From Marthasterias glacialis (lineage: Eukaryota; Echinodermata; Asteroidea; Forcipulatida; Asteriidae), in NCBI GenBank assembly GCA_911728455.2, contig OU452222.1, positions 21,276,559 through 21,340,558 of the forward strand: DNA of 64,000 bases. Reading direction: 5' to 3'. Both the position numbers and the translations under genes were made by a program. The notes beneath the pieces were generated by a model. That model had not been told where the DNA came from and ran no database searches. It saw only the letters and a list, made by a program, of their open reading frames with translations. This document shows, in pieces, positions 34,642 to 44,339 of this stretch; positions within the stretch are counted from its first letter, which is position 1, and the number at the start of each line of letters is the position of its first letter.

Positions 34642-37600
34642 GTCACCTGTTGGAGAGCAAAAAGTTCATACTTGTATTTGTACTCTGTCCAGTCCTTCAG
34701 TGAATTTTTGTAGCAATTTAGAGTGTCTGCTAATTATGTGATTTATTAAGGAGGTTGCAAAGAGGCTGTGAGAAAGGCATGTCTTCTATTTCTTATGATT
34801 TTAAGAAAACTAGAACACCACAGCTTCAGGCCAGAATTTTATAGAGGTGCTTTAGCACAAAAAGTAGCTAAGCACAAAGTAATTATGCTTACCAGAATAA
34901 GGTTAGCAGCCAAAATACCATGTCAAATGTACCATCTGTGACTGGTATTTCCTGCTCCTTTTTGCTTAGCGGAAAATTGTTAAGCAATATTTCCCTGATA
35001 CATTATTCTTGTAAGGCCCAGGCAGTTTTTCCTCAGTACAGGGCACCTCTAAAAGAGAAACTAAAGTTTCTACTGGAACATTTTAACTGTTCAAAGGGCA
35101 CCAAGGCAATGACCAGGGGCATGGAGGCAGTTGCCTCCTTCGCCTTCAGGAAGTATCAGGCCTGCAGTCTGGTGTCTTAATCTGGCGTTTCTAAAAAAAA
35201 ACTAAAAAAAAAAATACCAAACCACACCCTAGAATAAAAAAAATAGTGATTAGATTCCCTTGGGTAAAAGTTTATTGATACGGTAAGACCATTAATAATT
35301 ATGGTAAGACCATGACATTTATTAATGTGACAAAAATAGATGACAGACAAGAGAAGGAATGAGAAACTTAGACTGCTGATATGATTGATATACATCTTAA
35401 ATGAATAAATTAGAATGACTAATCATTTGTTAATATGTTACAGTTGGGGGTCTATTTTAAAAAGCAATGCATTTAGTGAATTTTGAAATGACTTTAAACA
35501 ATTAGTTGAGGCAGCTGTATTGATTAACATTCATTAATTAATTTGAAGAAGTATGAAGCAGGGCTATCCCATTGTCTGTTTTTTAAATTTGATTTGCGCT
35601 ATTGATTCCTTTTTCCTGAGTTCCATTTTATATTTGTCTTCAGTTGTGGTAGGCAAAAGGTGATTGCATGGGTCTGTTGGATGTCTCAGTTTGTTGGCAG
35701 AGTCTAGGCATAGCTTCTGTCATCGGTTGGCAAGAGACATTAAGTTGAAACATGTAGATGCATTTTCATGAAATCTAGAATTTAGGTGGAGAAATTTAAC
35801 CCCGTCATCAAATGCAGTACTCTTTTTAATGAGGCATTAGCGATGTTATCAATTTATACATCTATGATTTAACTGTTATCACCAACATGGAAAAGAGGTC
35901 AACTGAATTGATTCTTGACCTCACAAATTGTGCAGCATGTGTTTAATTAGTTATGTTATTCTTTACTTAATCTCTGTTTTTGCTTACATGTACATTTTTG
36001 TAATTTCTTTTTCTTATGTATTTTTATTGTTTTGTATTGTATGAGCGTCAGGGTTAGGGTTAGGGGTTAGGGGATAGGGTGAGGGTTAGGGTTATTTTTA
36101 TTGTTTTGTATTGTGCGCCATGAGCGTCAGGCATGGCGGATACCAGCGCCTTATAAATGTTCATTATCATTATTATTATTATGATGAGGCGAGGGGAGCC
36201 ATGCAGGTTATAGCAGTTTCACAACCATTTACCAACACTTTTGCCTTTCTTCAATCTTTGGAAACATTGTCATGAATTTGTTACTTTTGCAGACTTTACT
36301 TTCAACCGGGCATCGCACCGCCATGATTGAGGTTGATCAAACAGAGGGAAGGCCGCCATGGTGGATGTGCATCAAACAGACTGCAGCGCATCGTAATGCT
36401 AACGTCGCTCTTATCTCACATGGTATGTTGTCGTTGATGGTATCTTGTGGTAATGTAGGAAGTCTTAAAGTAGTCTGTATTAAAATGTCCTCCCAAGGTT
36501 TTAAGTAGCTTACAGTCTTGACGATGGAGAGTCCCAGGCCAAGTACTCCAATTTGTTATTCATAAGAATAGTGATGTAGAGAGTCTTTAAACACTGTTAA
36601 ATGTAACTATATTTTGTTCTTGTGAGGGCAAGGCAGTTTTTCATTGACCAAGGACGCCTCTTTGAGGGAAATGTAAATTTTCTATTAGACATTTCAAAGG
36701 GCACCAAGGCAATAGCCAGGGGGCATGGAGGCAGTTGCCTCCTATGTGTCTCTGACAATGTTTGTATGCTTTCAGAAGCCCCCTTTTGATGTTCTGTTTT
36801 CAATAATTTTGTGTTTAATTGAATGTTTTTTTCGTGCAAACCTGCAAAACAATTTGCACTTTTAATTTTTTAAACTGTGATGAAGAAAATAAAATTGAAT
36901 TGAGTTGAAGTAATAGGCCTGCATGTACAAGCCTTAAAAACTATAAGATTGAAACGAATTCAGCTTCCAAATACCAACCCGTGGACGGTTTCATGGATAA
37001 CCTATTTCCTTCAACCCAGGTGGGGACGTGTATTTGAAGACCCTTCGTCAGATCCCCAAGTCTACAGAGCTTCAGATGGTATTAGCAGTCCCTTCAGATG
37101 GCACAGCAGACAGAGATGCTGCTGAGACATCAAGGAGTTCCTCCGGTAATGATGCCACTCCTGACACATCACCCTCGCCACTGAGCAAAGCTAACACATC
37201 AACAGAAGGTAAAAGACATTGCCGCGCAATACTGAGGAGTTTACTGTTAAGACCAGAGGACGTGCGTGCATGCACAACTTTTTGGGACACACAAACGGAA
37301 GTCGGGTAAACCCGCTGTATACAACTAGAATATTAATACGCCCAGACGGTTAATACACCTGTACATTCCACATTGCAACACTTCGCCTCCCCCCCCCCCC
37401 CCCCATCCCCCGACAAGAGGCTACTGGAATTCATGCTCAAAATGTACCTTTTTCCGGGGTTATTGTGTAATCCCTAATTCCAGATCTTTGTCCTTTTGTT
37501 GTACAATGAGGATTACGAGAGATTGATAGGCTGCCGTCATTGTTTATCATTGTATTCGGCATGTGGGTGGCCAAAATTCCAGCATTGCCTGACTAACGGC

Positions 37601-40600
37601 TGTGGGTTAGGGACAAGGTTTGGTCGATTTCACAGTGAACACATTCCATATTTTTTTTTAAAGAGAACAAAAAACCCTGGTGCATTTTATGAGACTGTCT
37701 GCTATGTTTAGTTTGTTTAGTAATGGTTTCATTGTGACACTGATATTTTCAAATACAATTTATTCTGAAATCACAATAATTTTATCCCAAGCATGAGGGC
37801 AAAAATTTTTCAGAAATTCTGGTGCGAAGTATTTAAGTCAGCTCTTACAAAGCTTAAATATATTGCTACTGTCAACCCTGGTAAAAAAGAAGAACTTTGA
37901 GGGAAAAAGCTGTTACATAACTGGAGGTCAATGGCTCTGGAATGCTCCCCCATATTCACTTCATTCTACAGCCGATTTGGAACTTTTAAAAAGTTATTTG
38001 AAGACATTTATTTCAGACATTTGCATAATTTACACATGTTATATGGGTTTCTTCTGACTGGCAGATTTTACCATGTAATTTTGTCCATGGTTTCAGTAGA
38101 CTCTGAGCAGTTTTTCTTGTGCATTTTTTTAACCCAAATTCTCCCGTGCGTTCTGCGATCTGGAAGGTGCTATAAACCAATCCACTGGGGATGTCCTGTA
38201 CCAGTGGTTTTCGCCATTACTGGGACTCCAATACACCCCAGCGCTAATTGAATGGGACTAAGACAAGATGTCGGTACTAAGATTAATCCTTTAGTAATCA
38301 TAGCTGCCGCAAGCAGCGTATACCTGAATGTCCTTAGTGGCCAGAAAGATTTGACCTACTTCCACTCAACCACAAAGGTCAAAGAAAAGGTCGTGACCTG
38401 GGTTGACATTTTTCAATGTTTCCCATGTTGCATGTAACCCATGTTGCATGGAACAGAATCTGCAGTTGTAAAACACGACAACGGGGCATGTCGTGGCCAA
38501 GCGGTTAAGAGCACCAGACTCAAGCTCTGGTGTTTCTGATCAGCAGAGTGTGAGTTTAAGTCCCGGTTTTGATACTTGTGTCCTTAAGCAAGACACTTAA
38601 CCATTATTGCTATGTCCTTCAGACGGGACATAAAGCCTTAGGTCCGTGTGTTGAGTAATGCACGTAAAAGAACTTGGTATACTTTTAGTTGAGAGAAGGG
38701 GTTTGCCGCAGTGTTTTCTGGCAATGTTGGTAGCAGATTGCACCGCAGCACCTTGTAAACCATTACAAGGTGCTATATAAATGGGTCTCACAAATAAAAA
38801 CAAAGCTGTGCTTATCCTGTTGTAAAACAAATAATGGGTGCTAGGGGTGTGATAAAGCGCTATATAAGAACCCAGTGTTATTATTATTATTATTATTATT
38901 ATCACGATATCACAGCATGCAAAAGAAAGATCTCATTTTCCTCTGTGCCGGCAACTCCTCGAGTCGGGCTACGTCCCGTAGCCTTAGATCTCGAGGGTCT
39001 TTCGCAGGATTCTAGCTGTTCCCAAAAGTGCCGCCTTCTGCAGCAAATCTACCCTCACAGTTGTGCCTATATTATTATTATTATTATTATTGTTATTGTT
39101 ATTATTATTATTTAAAACAAAATTTCTGTTTCATAGTATCTTTCTAAACATTTTTACGAGAAAAACCAGTTTAAAAAAAACCCAATAATATTAGCAATGG
39201 CTGGTCGTATCATGATGATAATTTGAAAATCAATGATCTCTGAATGGTTAATGTCTATAGCAGTGTATTTGTATACAATCAAATTTTATACTCAAACTTA
39301 CCCTCAAGACTTTTCTCCTACTCAAAAGTCTCAGAAAAAAATTTAGAAAAAGAAACAAAAGAACTCACGTATTTTATTTTTTACATGTCTTCTTTTTTTC
39401 CCCGTCTCCTTCAACTTAGGTCCTCCCTTCAAATGTAGCTTCTGTTGCATTGAATTCCGCAACCCAAGTAATCTGGAGGCACACAGAGTATACTACTGCC
39501 CTGGTACTGCAACTGAACCTTTACCGTCCTCCAGAAGACGTTCAACGACGACTACAAGTCGGTCTGCTACAAGTCAGTTGACTACAGTAAAGAGCACTCC
39601 ACCTCAGCTGATAAAGTGCCAAGATACACCCATTGATGTTGATGTTGTTCCAGAAGTAGCTGCTAAGACGTTTGTTTGTCAGCTCTGCCAGTCGTCGTTT
39701 GAGTGCAGGAGCAACTGTGAGAGCCACATGCTGTTGCTTCACTGTGACGAGACTGCCAATCTCTGTAAATTCTGCAACTTCATCAGCAGGAACAGACAGG
39801 GTCTGTGCCAGCATGTCTTCTCTCATGTCAGGGAGGTGTCTCAAGCGAAATGTACTGTGGAAGATAAGAAAGTTGCTGAGTTAGATTGGAAATCGGACGT
39901 CAATGGAGGAAAAATAGAGGATGATGGAGATGAGAAAGAAAACAGATATGAGACTGTGATAATGTGCAGGAAGACTGGAAGTAGACTACAGGTAGACCGG
40001 GCCAACTCAGCTCCGTCGCCGAGGCATAAACGACTCACGAGTAGTCCAAGCAATCCAAGGAGTCGCTCAGTCTCGAACCTCACCTCTCCATCGCTTGCCA
40101 CACCCAGATCAAACCCATCGTCTGTACTGAAGGAGGAGAGGTTTGGTTCAGTGACGCCGGCCAGGGAACCCAGTCAGAATACAGTGGATGACTCGTGTAG
40201 TGTCATGACAACACTGAAACAGGAACCACAAGAAGAAAGCATCTTGTCATGCCCCCAGTGTGACTTTGTTACATCGAGGCAGCCAAGTCTCCAGAAGCAT
40301 TTGTTTCACCACAATGATCTCATAGAGAAAACTCAAGACATTTATGTGAGTGTGAAATCTCAGATGAGCACAGACTCCCAAGTCATTGAGTCCAAAGACA
40401 GGATTGACCCACCTGCTTTGGCAACGGACACCAAGTGCCATGAGTGCAACATTGTCTTTATCTCTAAGAAGAACTTCTCTGCTCATAAGCAGTACTACTG
40501 TGCAAGTAGGCATGCCAATAGTGATAGTCCACCTGCTGCACGTGATTCTAATGTTTCAAATGGGAAAGAATCATCTAGCAAAGCCAGCAAAAGCTATGCC

Positions 40601-42328
40601 AGAATGGACAGACAGGACGTCAAGAGGATGCAGGCCATGCTGAACGACACTGTTGAGTCAAGCGAACCATGTACGTCAAAAGCTGCTACAGTGAGTCGGT
40701 CACCACCTTTTGATACAGATGAAAGAGATGACCACAGTCCAAGAAATGCCAGCTTGCATCGAACATCTCATTTGAATCTATCCAGCCCGTCTTCTCTATC
40801 GCATACTCCAGTTTCATCAACTTCAGTGTCCAGTTCTGATGACAGAGTTTCTTTTGAGCATCCATTACGGATGGTCCCACTAGAAGGTACTGGTAGACCA
40901 CAGTTTCTTCCGCCAGGTGCAATAGTACATGGACCTCAGTTAGTTCTCGTAACCCCTGTTGTTTTTCCTCAGAGTAGCTCTGAGCATGTTGACAAAAAAT
41001 TGCGAGTACCGGTAATCCGTACGACCGGCAGGGGGGAGCAGCCCCTGGACCTCAGCACTAAACCCAAAACTCCTCCCCTGTTCAATGTTGCTGAATCAAC
41101 CAGCCACAAGATCATCATATCAAGAGAGTCAATACAGTCGTCTTCCGCCAAGAGGACATTTCCCGATCAGCAGTCCAACAATCGATGTGAAGAATGTGAG
41201 ATAACTTTCAGCAAGAAGGAAAGCCTACTAGTTCACAAAGAGTATTATTGTGCAGGACGTCACATGTTTACACCACGAACGGTGGTCAGAACTAAACACC
41301 ACAATGTGCAGAAATTCTCAAATCGGAACAGCCTCGTTAAGACTCCAAGTCCAAACGCCCAAGTCCACGGGTCACCAATGGAAACCAGCTTTTTAAATAT
41401 CAACCCTAAAGGCTCCTCCCATGGTAAGACATTTGATCAACCCGGATGTGATAATACCCCAAGTCCGCAAAGCTCAACACACTCAACATCCTACAGCCCG
41501 CTGGCACAACAGACAGCTCACTCCACCGCTAGAATTCCAGCTAGTCATATCTCACCAGTTGAAAAAACAGACAGGGAGGATTTCAGGCGGCACAAGTCTT
41601 GGTCCCCGAAACTAAAGAGGGCTGCCTTGAATGGGTCTGATGTAACAGACAATGAGTGGTCCCTGCCTCCCATCAAACGCAAGAGGAATTTGATGCACAT
41701 CGACACTGAAATAAATCCATCATCTTCAAGTGGAGGTTCGCTATCCAACGGAGTGGTTATTAAACAGGAACCCAAAGACTTGGATTCAGTCGTGAATCAA
41801 CAGGAATGCATGAACAGCCAACACAATCAAAACACAAACAAGCATAGTCTGTCATCTGCACCCTTACCATTACCACCTCATAGTAGCAGGCAGCCTGTGG
41901 CGATTCAAACAGATATAAAGATCAAACTTGAACCTGGAGAGACTGTCCCAGAAACTAACGGCTGCTCTCATATCTCATCGGTTCCTCATCATGACATCCC
42001 ATCGAAACTACATCATCGAGAAGCGAGGATGGACTCGGCTAACAGATCTCGCCTGCCATCTCGGCCACCAGTGATGATTCACTCGGTAACTCCTCTAACA
42101 ATCCCTGTTTATAAGCATCCATCCACCAGGCAACCCCAGTCCTCCACAGCACACATCACAGTCAACTCGTACCTGACCGGGACATCCAGGCCACTGCTCA
42201 GGGGCTTAAAGCCAACGGTCAAACATTGCCGGAACTGTAACATCTCTTTCAGTAGTTTATCAACATTCATTGCTCATAAGAAGTACTACTGTGCATCTCA
42301 CCATCAAGCCAAAGACACGGCCACATAA
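30944..42328 (+). CDS. zfpm: Friend of GATA (FOG/ZFPM) zinc finger cofactor, 5' end not visible
   Basis: Four exons (30944-31279, 36293-36422, 37020-37208, 39420-42328) join in phases 0, 1 and 1 into 1187 codons plus stop. FOG proteins are nuclear cofactors that bind the N-finger of GATA factors and recruit CtBP and chromatin complexes. Seen here: a PR/SET-like domain (about residues 60-175), one CCHC finger (224-246), three C2H2-type fingers (about 303-354 and 496-516), and CCHC fingers at about 558, 808 and 1155. PLDLS (about 760) is a CtBP-docking motif. Three [ILV]KxE sites (LKQEP, IKQEP, IKLEP) are SUMO-type. The last finger, ending AHKKYYCASH 11 residues from the C-terminus, is placed as in vertebrate FOG2. 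Vertebrate proteins are about 1000-1150 residues. The open frame enters the first exon from an acceptor, and the conserved FOG N-terminus is not found, so at least one exon lies outside or is unseen. Confidence 0.92.
31312..31515. repeat. MITE, GGGCCCAATTTCATAAAGCTG type
   Basis: It begins 'cagggcccaatttcataaaa' and ends 'agttttataaaattggcccc'. The middle has 'ctggtacatgtagcc' and 'tttctgctaagcag'. It lies 33 bp inside the zfpm intron, right after the donor. Confidence 0.75.
31820..31905. repeat. GCCGTAGCCACAGCC repeat, half element
   Basis: Short tandem 6-mers 'gccatagccgtagccacagc' followed by 'accaattcgg', like the right half of the element at 19383-19545. It is the source of an Ala/Val-rich chance frame. 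Confidence 0.5.
32435..32565. repeat. Eroded foldback, CCATGGCT...AGCCAAAGCCAA type
   Basis: 'ttccaaaccatggctatgtc' and 'gagcttaagccaaagccaaa' are loosely inverted, and the arrangement resembles 19560-19712. Confidence 0.35.
32620..32766. repeat. Palindromic repeat, CCCTAGCAGAGTCTTTCT type (copy 1)
   Basis: 'ggcctcatgtttcaacccta' and 'gcagagtctttct' are inverted against 'agaaagactctgttacggtc' and 'aaaacgtgaggcc'. The right flank 'ggttggtaagcagttt' is shared with a second copy at 42775-42912. It looks like a foldback DNA element. Confidence 0.7.
32885..33172 (-). repeat. tRNA-Leu-derived SINE, body type A
   Basis: Minus-strand order: 'gtcgtggtcaagtggtcaag', an anticodon region with CTTAAGC (mutated from CTCAAGC), 'cgatcagcagagtgtgggtt', 'cgagtcccgg', then body A ('aaagacataagtcccg', 'gtgtaatgcacgtaaaagaa'). 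It lies inside the zfpm intron in antisense orientation. Confidence 0.7.
34172..34642 (+). repeat. tRNA-Leu-derived SINE, body type B, split by a MITE
   Basis: The head 'tgttgtggctgagtagtcta', loop 'actcaagttct' and B box 'gggtttgaatcctgg' are followed by body B ('cccaggagtaaatggatacc'), as at 6742. A G-run at 34214-34226 interrupts the head. A separate foldback (34387-34512) sits inside the body; the SINE resumes with 'ggaatgcttaaggcctgacg', 'gtaaggtgctttgagaggcc' and ends in an (ATT)n tail to 34642. Confidence 0.65.
34387..34512. mobile_element. TAGGACTAGTC-type foldback MITE
   Basis: The left end 'gggtggatttcataaagaac' pairs with the right end 'ttgttttgtgaaatccaccc'. The interior consists of repeats and inverted repeats of 'ttaggactagtc' and 'taagttatgactt'. 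It is about 126 bp and inserted in the SINE at 34172-34642, so it is the younger of the two. Confidence 0.75.
34835..34995. repeat. GGGCCCAATTTC-type MITE, partial
   Basis: 'agaattttatagaggtgctt', 'tgcttaccagaataaggtta', 'cagccaaaataccatgtcaa', 'tgcttagcggaaaattgtta' match single units of the element at 28161-28630. The right terminus is missing. Confidence 0.6.
35015..35164. repeat. AGGCCTGGAAT-family repeat copy
   Basis: Shows 'ggcccaggcagtttttcctc', 'ggcacctctaaaagagaaac', 'aaagggcaccaaggcaatga', 'gggcatggaggcagttgcct' and ends 'gtatcaggcctg'. Confidence 0.6.
36020..36131. repeat. Interstitial telomeric repeat inside a duplicated flank
   Basis: 36051-36093 is a degenerate TTAGGG array (about seven units with GGGG and GATAGG variants). 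The 31 bases just left, 'atttttattgttttgtattg' and on to 'tgagcgtca', recur just right of it at 36094-36131 with 6-7 extra bases (GCGCC). So the telomeric DNA sits inside a tandem duplication of its own flank. Confidence 0.85.
36293..36422 (+). CDS. zfpm: zfpm exon: second part of PR domain
   Basis: Acceptor tgttacttttgcag|ACTTTA, donor CTCACATG|gtatgt; 130 bp, entering in phase 0 and leaving in phase 1. It encodes 'PPWWMCIKQTAAHRNANVAL', matching the NWMRFV...NV core of PR/SET domains with the usual Asn replaced by Pro-Trp. The methyltransferase residues of active SET enzymes are not evident, as in other FOG PR domains. Confidence 0.85.
36625..36752. repeat. AGGCCTGGAAT-family repeat, internal part
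   Basis: 'gagggcaaggcagtttttca', 'tctattagacatttcaaagg', 'gcaccaaggcaatagccagg', 'gcatggaggcagttgcctcc' match the family; the outer ends are degraded. Confidence 0.55.
37020..37208 (+). CDS. zfpm: zfpm exon: end of PR domain and Ser/Thr-rich linker
   Basis: Acceptor ccttcaacccag|GTGGGG, donor ACAGAAG|gtaaaa; 189 bp, phase 1 at both ends. The joined reading across both junctions is 'SHGGDVYLKTLRQIP' and 'STEGPPFKCSFC'. The first part completes the PR fold; the rest is a Ser/Thr/Ala-rich linker before the first finger. Confidence 0.88.
37452..37640 (+). repeat. Dispersed repeat, copy 1 (pairs with 43618-43830)
   Basis: Shared landmarks in the same order and orientation as at 43618: 'ggggttattgtgtaatccc', 'gaggattacgagagattgat', 'aggctgccgtcattg', 'attccagc', 'acggctgtggg', 'caaggtttggtcgatttcac'. 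The family is unknown. It lies in the intron before the zinc finger exon. Confidence 0.7.
38486..38805 (+). repeat. tRNA-Leu-derived SINE, body type A (best copy)
   Basis: Head 'gtcgtggccaagcggttaag', anticodon stem CCAGA/TCTGG with loop CTCAAGC (CAA, leucine), variable arm 'gtgtttctgatcagcagagt', B box 'gagtttaagtcccgg'. Body A follows: 'cagacgggacataaagcctt', 'gtaatgcacgtaaaagaact', 'accttgtaaaccattacaag', 'gtgctatataaa'. The long variable arm is expected for leucine tRNA. Confidence 0.8.
38806..39118. repeat. Two (ATT)n arrays bracketing a GC-rich retroposon-like piece
   Basis: 'aaagcgctatataagaaccc' leads into (ATT)n at 38879-38902, then a GC-richer segment (38935-39060, with 'gagtcgggctacgtcccgta') and a second (ATT)n at 39069-39114. 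Both arrays have the look of retroposon tails, so two successive insertions are likely. No frame is conserved. Confidence 0.55.
39420..42328 (+). CDS. zfpm: zfpm terminal exon: all zinc fingers, CtBP motif
   Basis: The acceptor is ccttcaacttag|GTCCTCC after a long pyrimidine tract; the exon is 2909 bp and ends at TAA 42326-42328. In order: CCHC finger from 39434 (CSFC...AHRVYYC), paired C2H2 fingers at about 39674-39830, one near 40250-40315, CCHC finger from 40436 (CHEC...AHKQYYC), PLDLS at 41042, CCHC finger from 41186 (CEEC...VHKEYYC), CCHC finger from 42227 (CRNC...AHKKYYC). A single large exon carrying the fingers is typical of FOG genes. Spacers are Ser/Pro-rich and probably disordered. 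Confidence 0.95.
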
Positions 42329-42774
42329 GAACTATTAACCCTTTTGACCTCAGCGGACTATTGGATTGTTGCATGCATTCACAATCTGCTAAACCTCTCC
42401 AGGGAGGGGGGGGGGGTTGAGGCAAGTGTCGTGCGTGTAAAGTTTGTCTAAAAGTCCTAAAACGTATGTTTTTACAACTAACTGTGTAGCATCAGTTAAT
42501 GTTTTGTGGTTTTATACACACATTACATAGTAACTTCGCGCCTCACGAATGATCCCAACCGTGATAATTGTGGACATAAGTCCGTCAGCTCTTGACTTGC
42601 CGCTTGATTTTTAAGTTGCACGATAACATTATAATGCAGGGGTATGTACATCACAGATCTGTCTCGTGGTCAGACATGAATGTAACCGCTTTCTCCTATT
42701 TAAACCAATGTAATCAAACTGAGTGTTTTTGTATTGAAAAAAGCTACAATAATAATGTGAACAAATGTTTGAAG

Positions 42775-42912
42775 GCCTCACGTTTCGACCCTAGCAGAAT
42801 CTTTCTCTCTTTTTAGCCTGTGAGAAAGACTCTGCTAGGGTCGAAAGGCAAGGTCATTAACCATTCTAGTGCATTTGTACAATAGGTTATCTGGTTGGTA
42901 AGCAGTTTGCAA
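42775..42912. repeat. Palindromic repeat, CCCTAGCAGAATCTTTCT type (copy 2)
   Basis: 'cctcacgtttcgaccctagc' with 'agaatctttctc' mirrors 'gagaaagactctgctagggt' with 'cgaaaggc'. The right flank 'ggttggtaagcagttt' is shared with the copy at 32620. If transcribed in the zfpm 3' UTR it would form a hairpin with about 30-bp arms. Confidence 0.75.
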
Positions 42913-43617
42913 CAGCTAATTCTATTTTCTCGTCAATAATAATGTGGTAAGACTGTTATTGCATGCTGGGAACACAACAGCAGTATGAGGGTCCTTTGGG
43001 GAAGCAACGTATCATCTGTGGAGTTCATGAGAAAGAAAGGAGAAAAAAAAGGGATAAACGTAAAAAAAGAGGAAGGCATATCGTTGTACAGACCAGCCAT
43101 TGTTCCCCTTAATTTTCTCCATTGTTGTTATGAAAGTTTACAATAAGTCTCTTTAGGTCCTAATGTATGAAGACTGGCAAACCAAGGACTTTGCCATACA
43201 TCAAGGAACTGTGTACTGTTCACTTTAAAATTGGTCTTACAGGACAGACAAACCTGTATGTTACCTGTTTATAGTTGTCCTTAGGAATCAGATGGAAAAT
43301 GGACAGGTGTTTTGGGGCTTTACTTCTGGAGAAAGTGGAGTAACTTTTTGAATTACACTCAAACTAAGTTTCAGTTTAAAACCACTTACCGCCGGAAGAC
43401 ATGTACACATGCAAAACTTATATGGACAGGCAAACGAAAGTCTGATAGACACGTTCAGAAAAAAAATGTCCTGGGATGCCCACTGCAGACTTGTAAAACA
43501 AGCGCGGACATTTCATTATGTATCATGCACAGTCTGCGCACTCATTGTGTTATGCTTCGGTTGCCTTGTCACAAAAAGGGACTGGAAAAAAATGGGTTCT
43601 GGAATTTCTTGCTCCAA

Positions 43618-43830
43618 ATCTCCCTTTTCCCAGGGGTTATTGTGTAATCCCCAGTTTTTTTATTGGACAAACAAGGATTACAAGAGATCAATAGGCTGCC
43701 GCCATTGTATTCCACATGGAAGGCAAGTCCGAGATTCCAGCGTGCCATGCTGATTATCGACTGTGGTTTACAGCCAAGGTTTGGCCGATTCATGGTGAAC
43801 TAGAGCCACATTTTCTCAAAAATGGTGCAT
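43618..43830 (+). repeat. Dispersed repeat, copy 2 (pairs with 37452-37640)
   Basis: 'ggggttattgtgtaatcccc', 'aaggattacaagagatcaat', 'aggctgccgccattg', 'gagattccagcgtgcc', 'gactgtggtttacagccaag', 'gtttggccgattcatgg'. It is in direct orientation with copy 1, and the two flank the zinc finger exon. Confidence 0.7.
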
Positions 43831-44339
43831 TTTTGGAGAACTTTTGTTTTTGTCTTCACTTGGTTAAGTCACGGTTCTATTGTGACTACAATATTCTATA
43901 AATTCTGAAAATTAATCCTGTGGGTGAACACGGAATTTTGTTTTGAATTCCCGGCACTAAGTAGTTAAAATTGCTTGGTCTTGTGTCTGTGGCTTTCACC
44001 AAGTCCAGCAAAGAATTTCAGTCAATTGAAATCAAATGTGTTTCAATTATTCAAGTTAACAACAGAAGTTGACTAAAATGGGACTTGAACCAGAAGCCTA
44101 TGGGGTTTCCATTCTGGTGTTGTCTACCAATTTTGTCAATAACTTTGTTCTTGGGTAAAGGGCAGGAGTGGGTAGGTTAGAAGTATTTCAGCTATATACA
44201 CAAACTCTTGTTTTGTAATTTGGGAACAAATTACTTGAGGAGACATACACATGACTTACACTAAGTGGTGAGGTTGGGGTGGGGGAACCACCTTTCCGAG
44301 TGGCCCGTTTAGAAATATTAAGTCCACACAAAGCAGTTT

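Larger units (their letters stand above)
31280..36292 (+). other. zfpm intron, rich in repeats
   Basis: The 5.0-kb intron separates the two halves of the PR domain. It contains MITEs (31312, 34387, 34835), SINEs (32885, 34172), a foldback (32620), an AGGCCTGGAAT repeat (35015) and a telomeric-repeat tract (36051). The Ser/Phe-rich 149-codon frame at 33306-33755 is in T-rich sequence and not splice-supported. Confidence 0.75.

Noticed and set aside
36051-36093. True chromosome end
   Set aside because: The telomeric array is short, degenerate and continues into zfpm exons on both sides.
39542-39844. Minus-strand and other-frame open reading frames over the zfpm exon and the Cys/His-rich gene
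   Set aside because: They are shadows of the + strand coding sequence, which has domain evidence.
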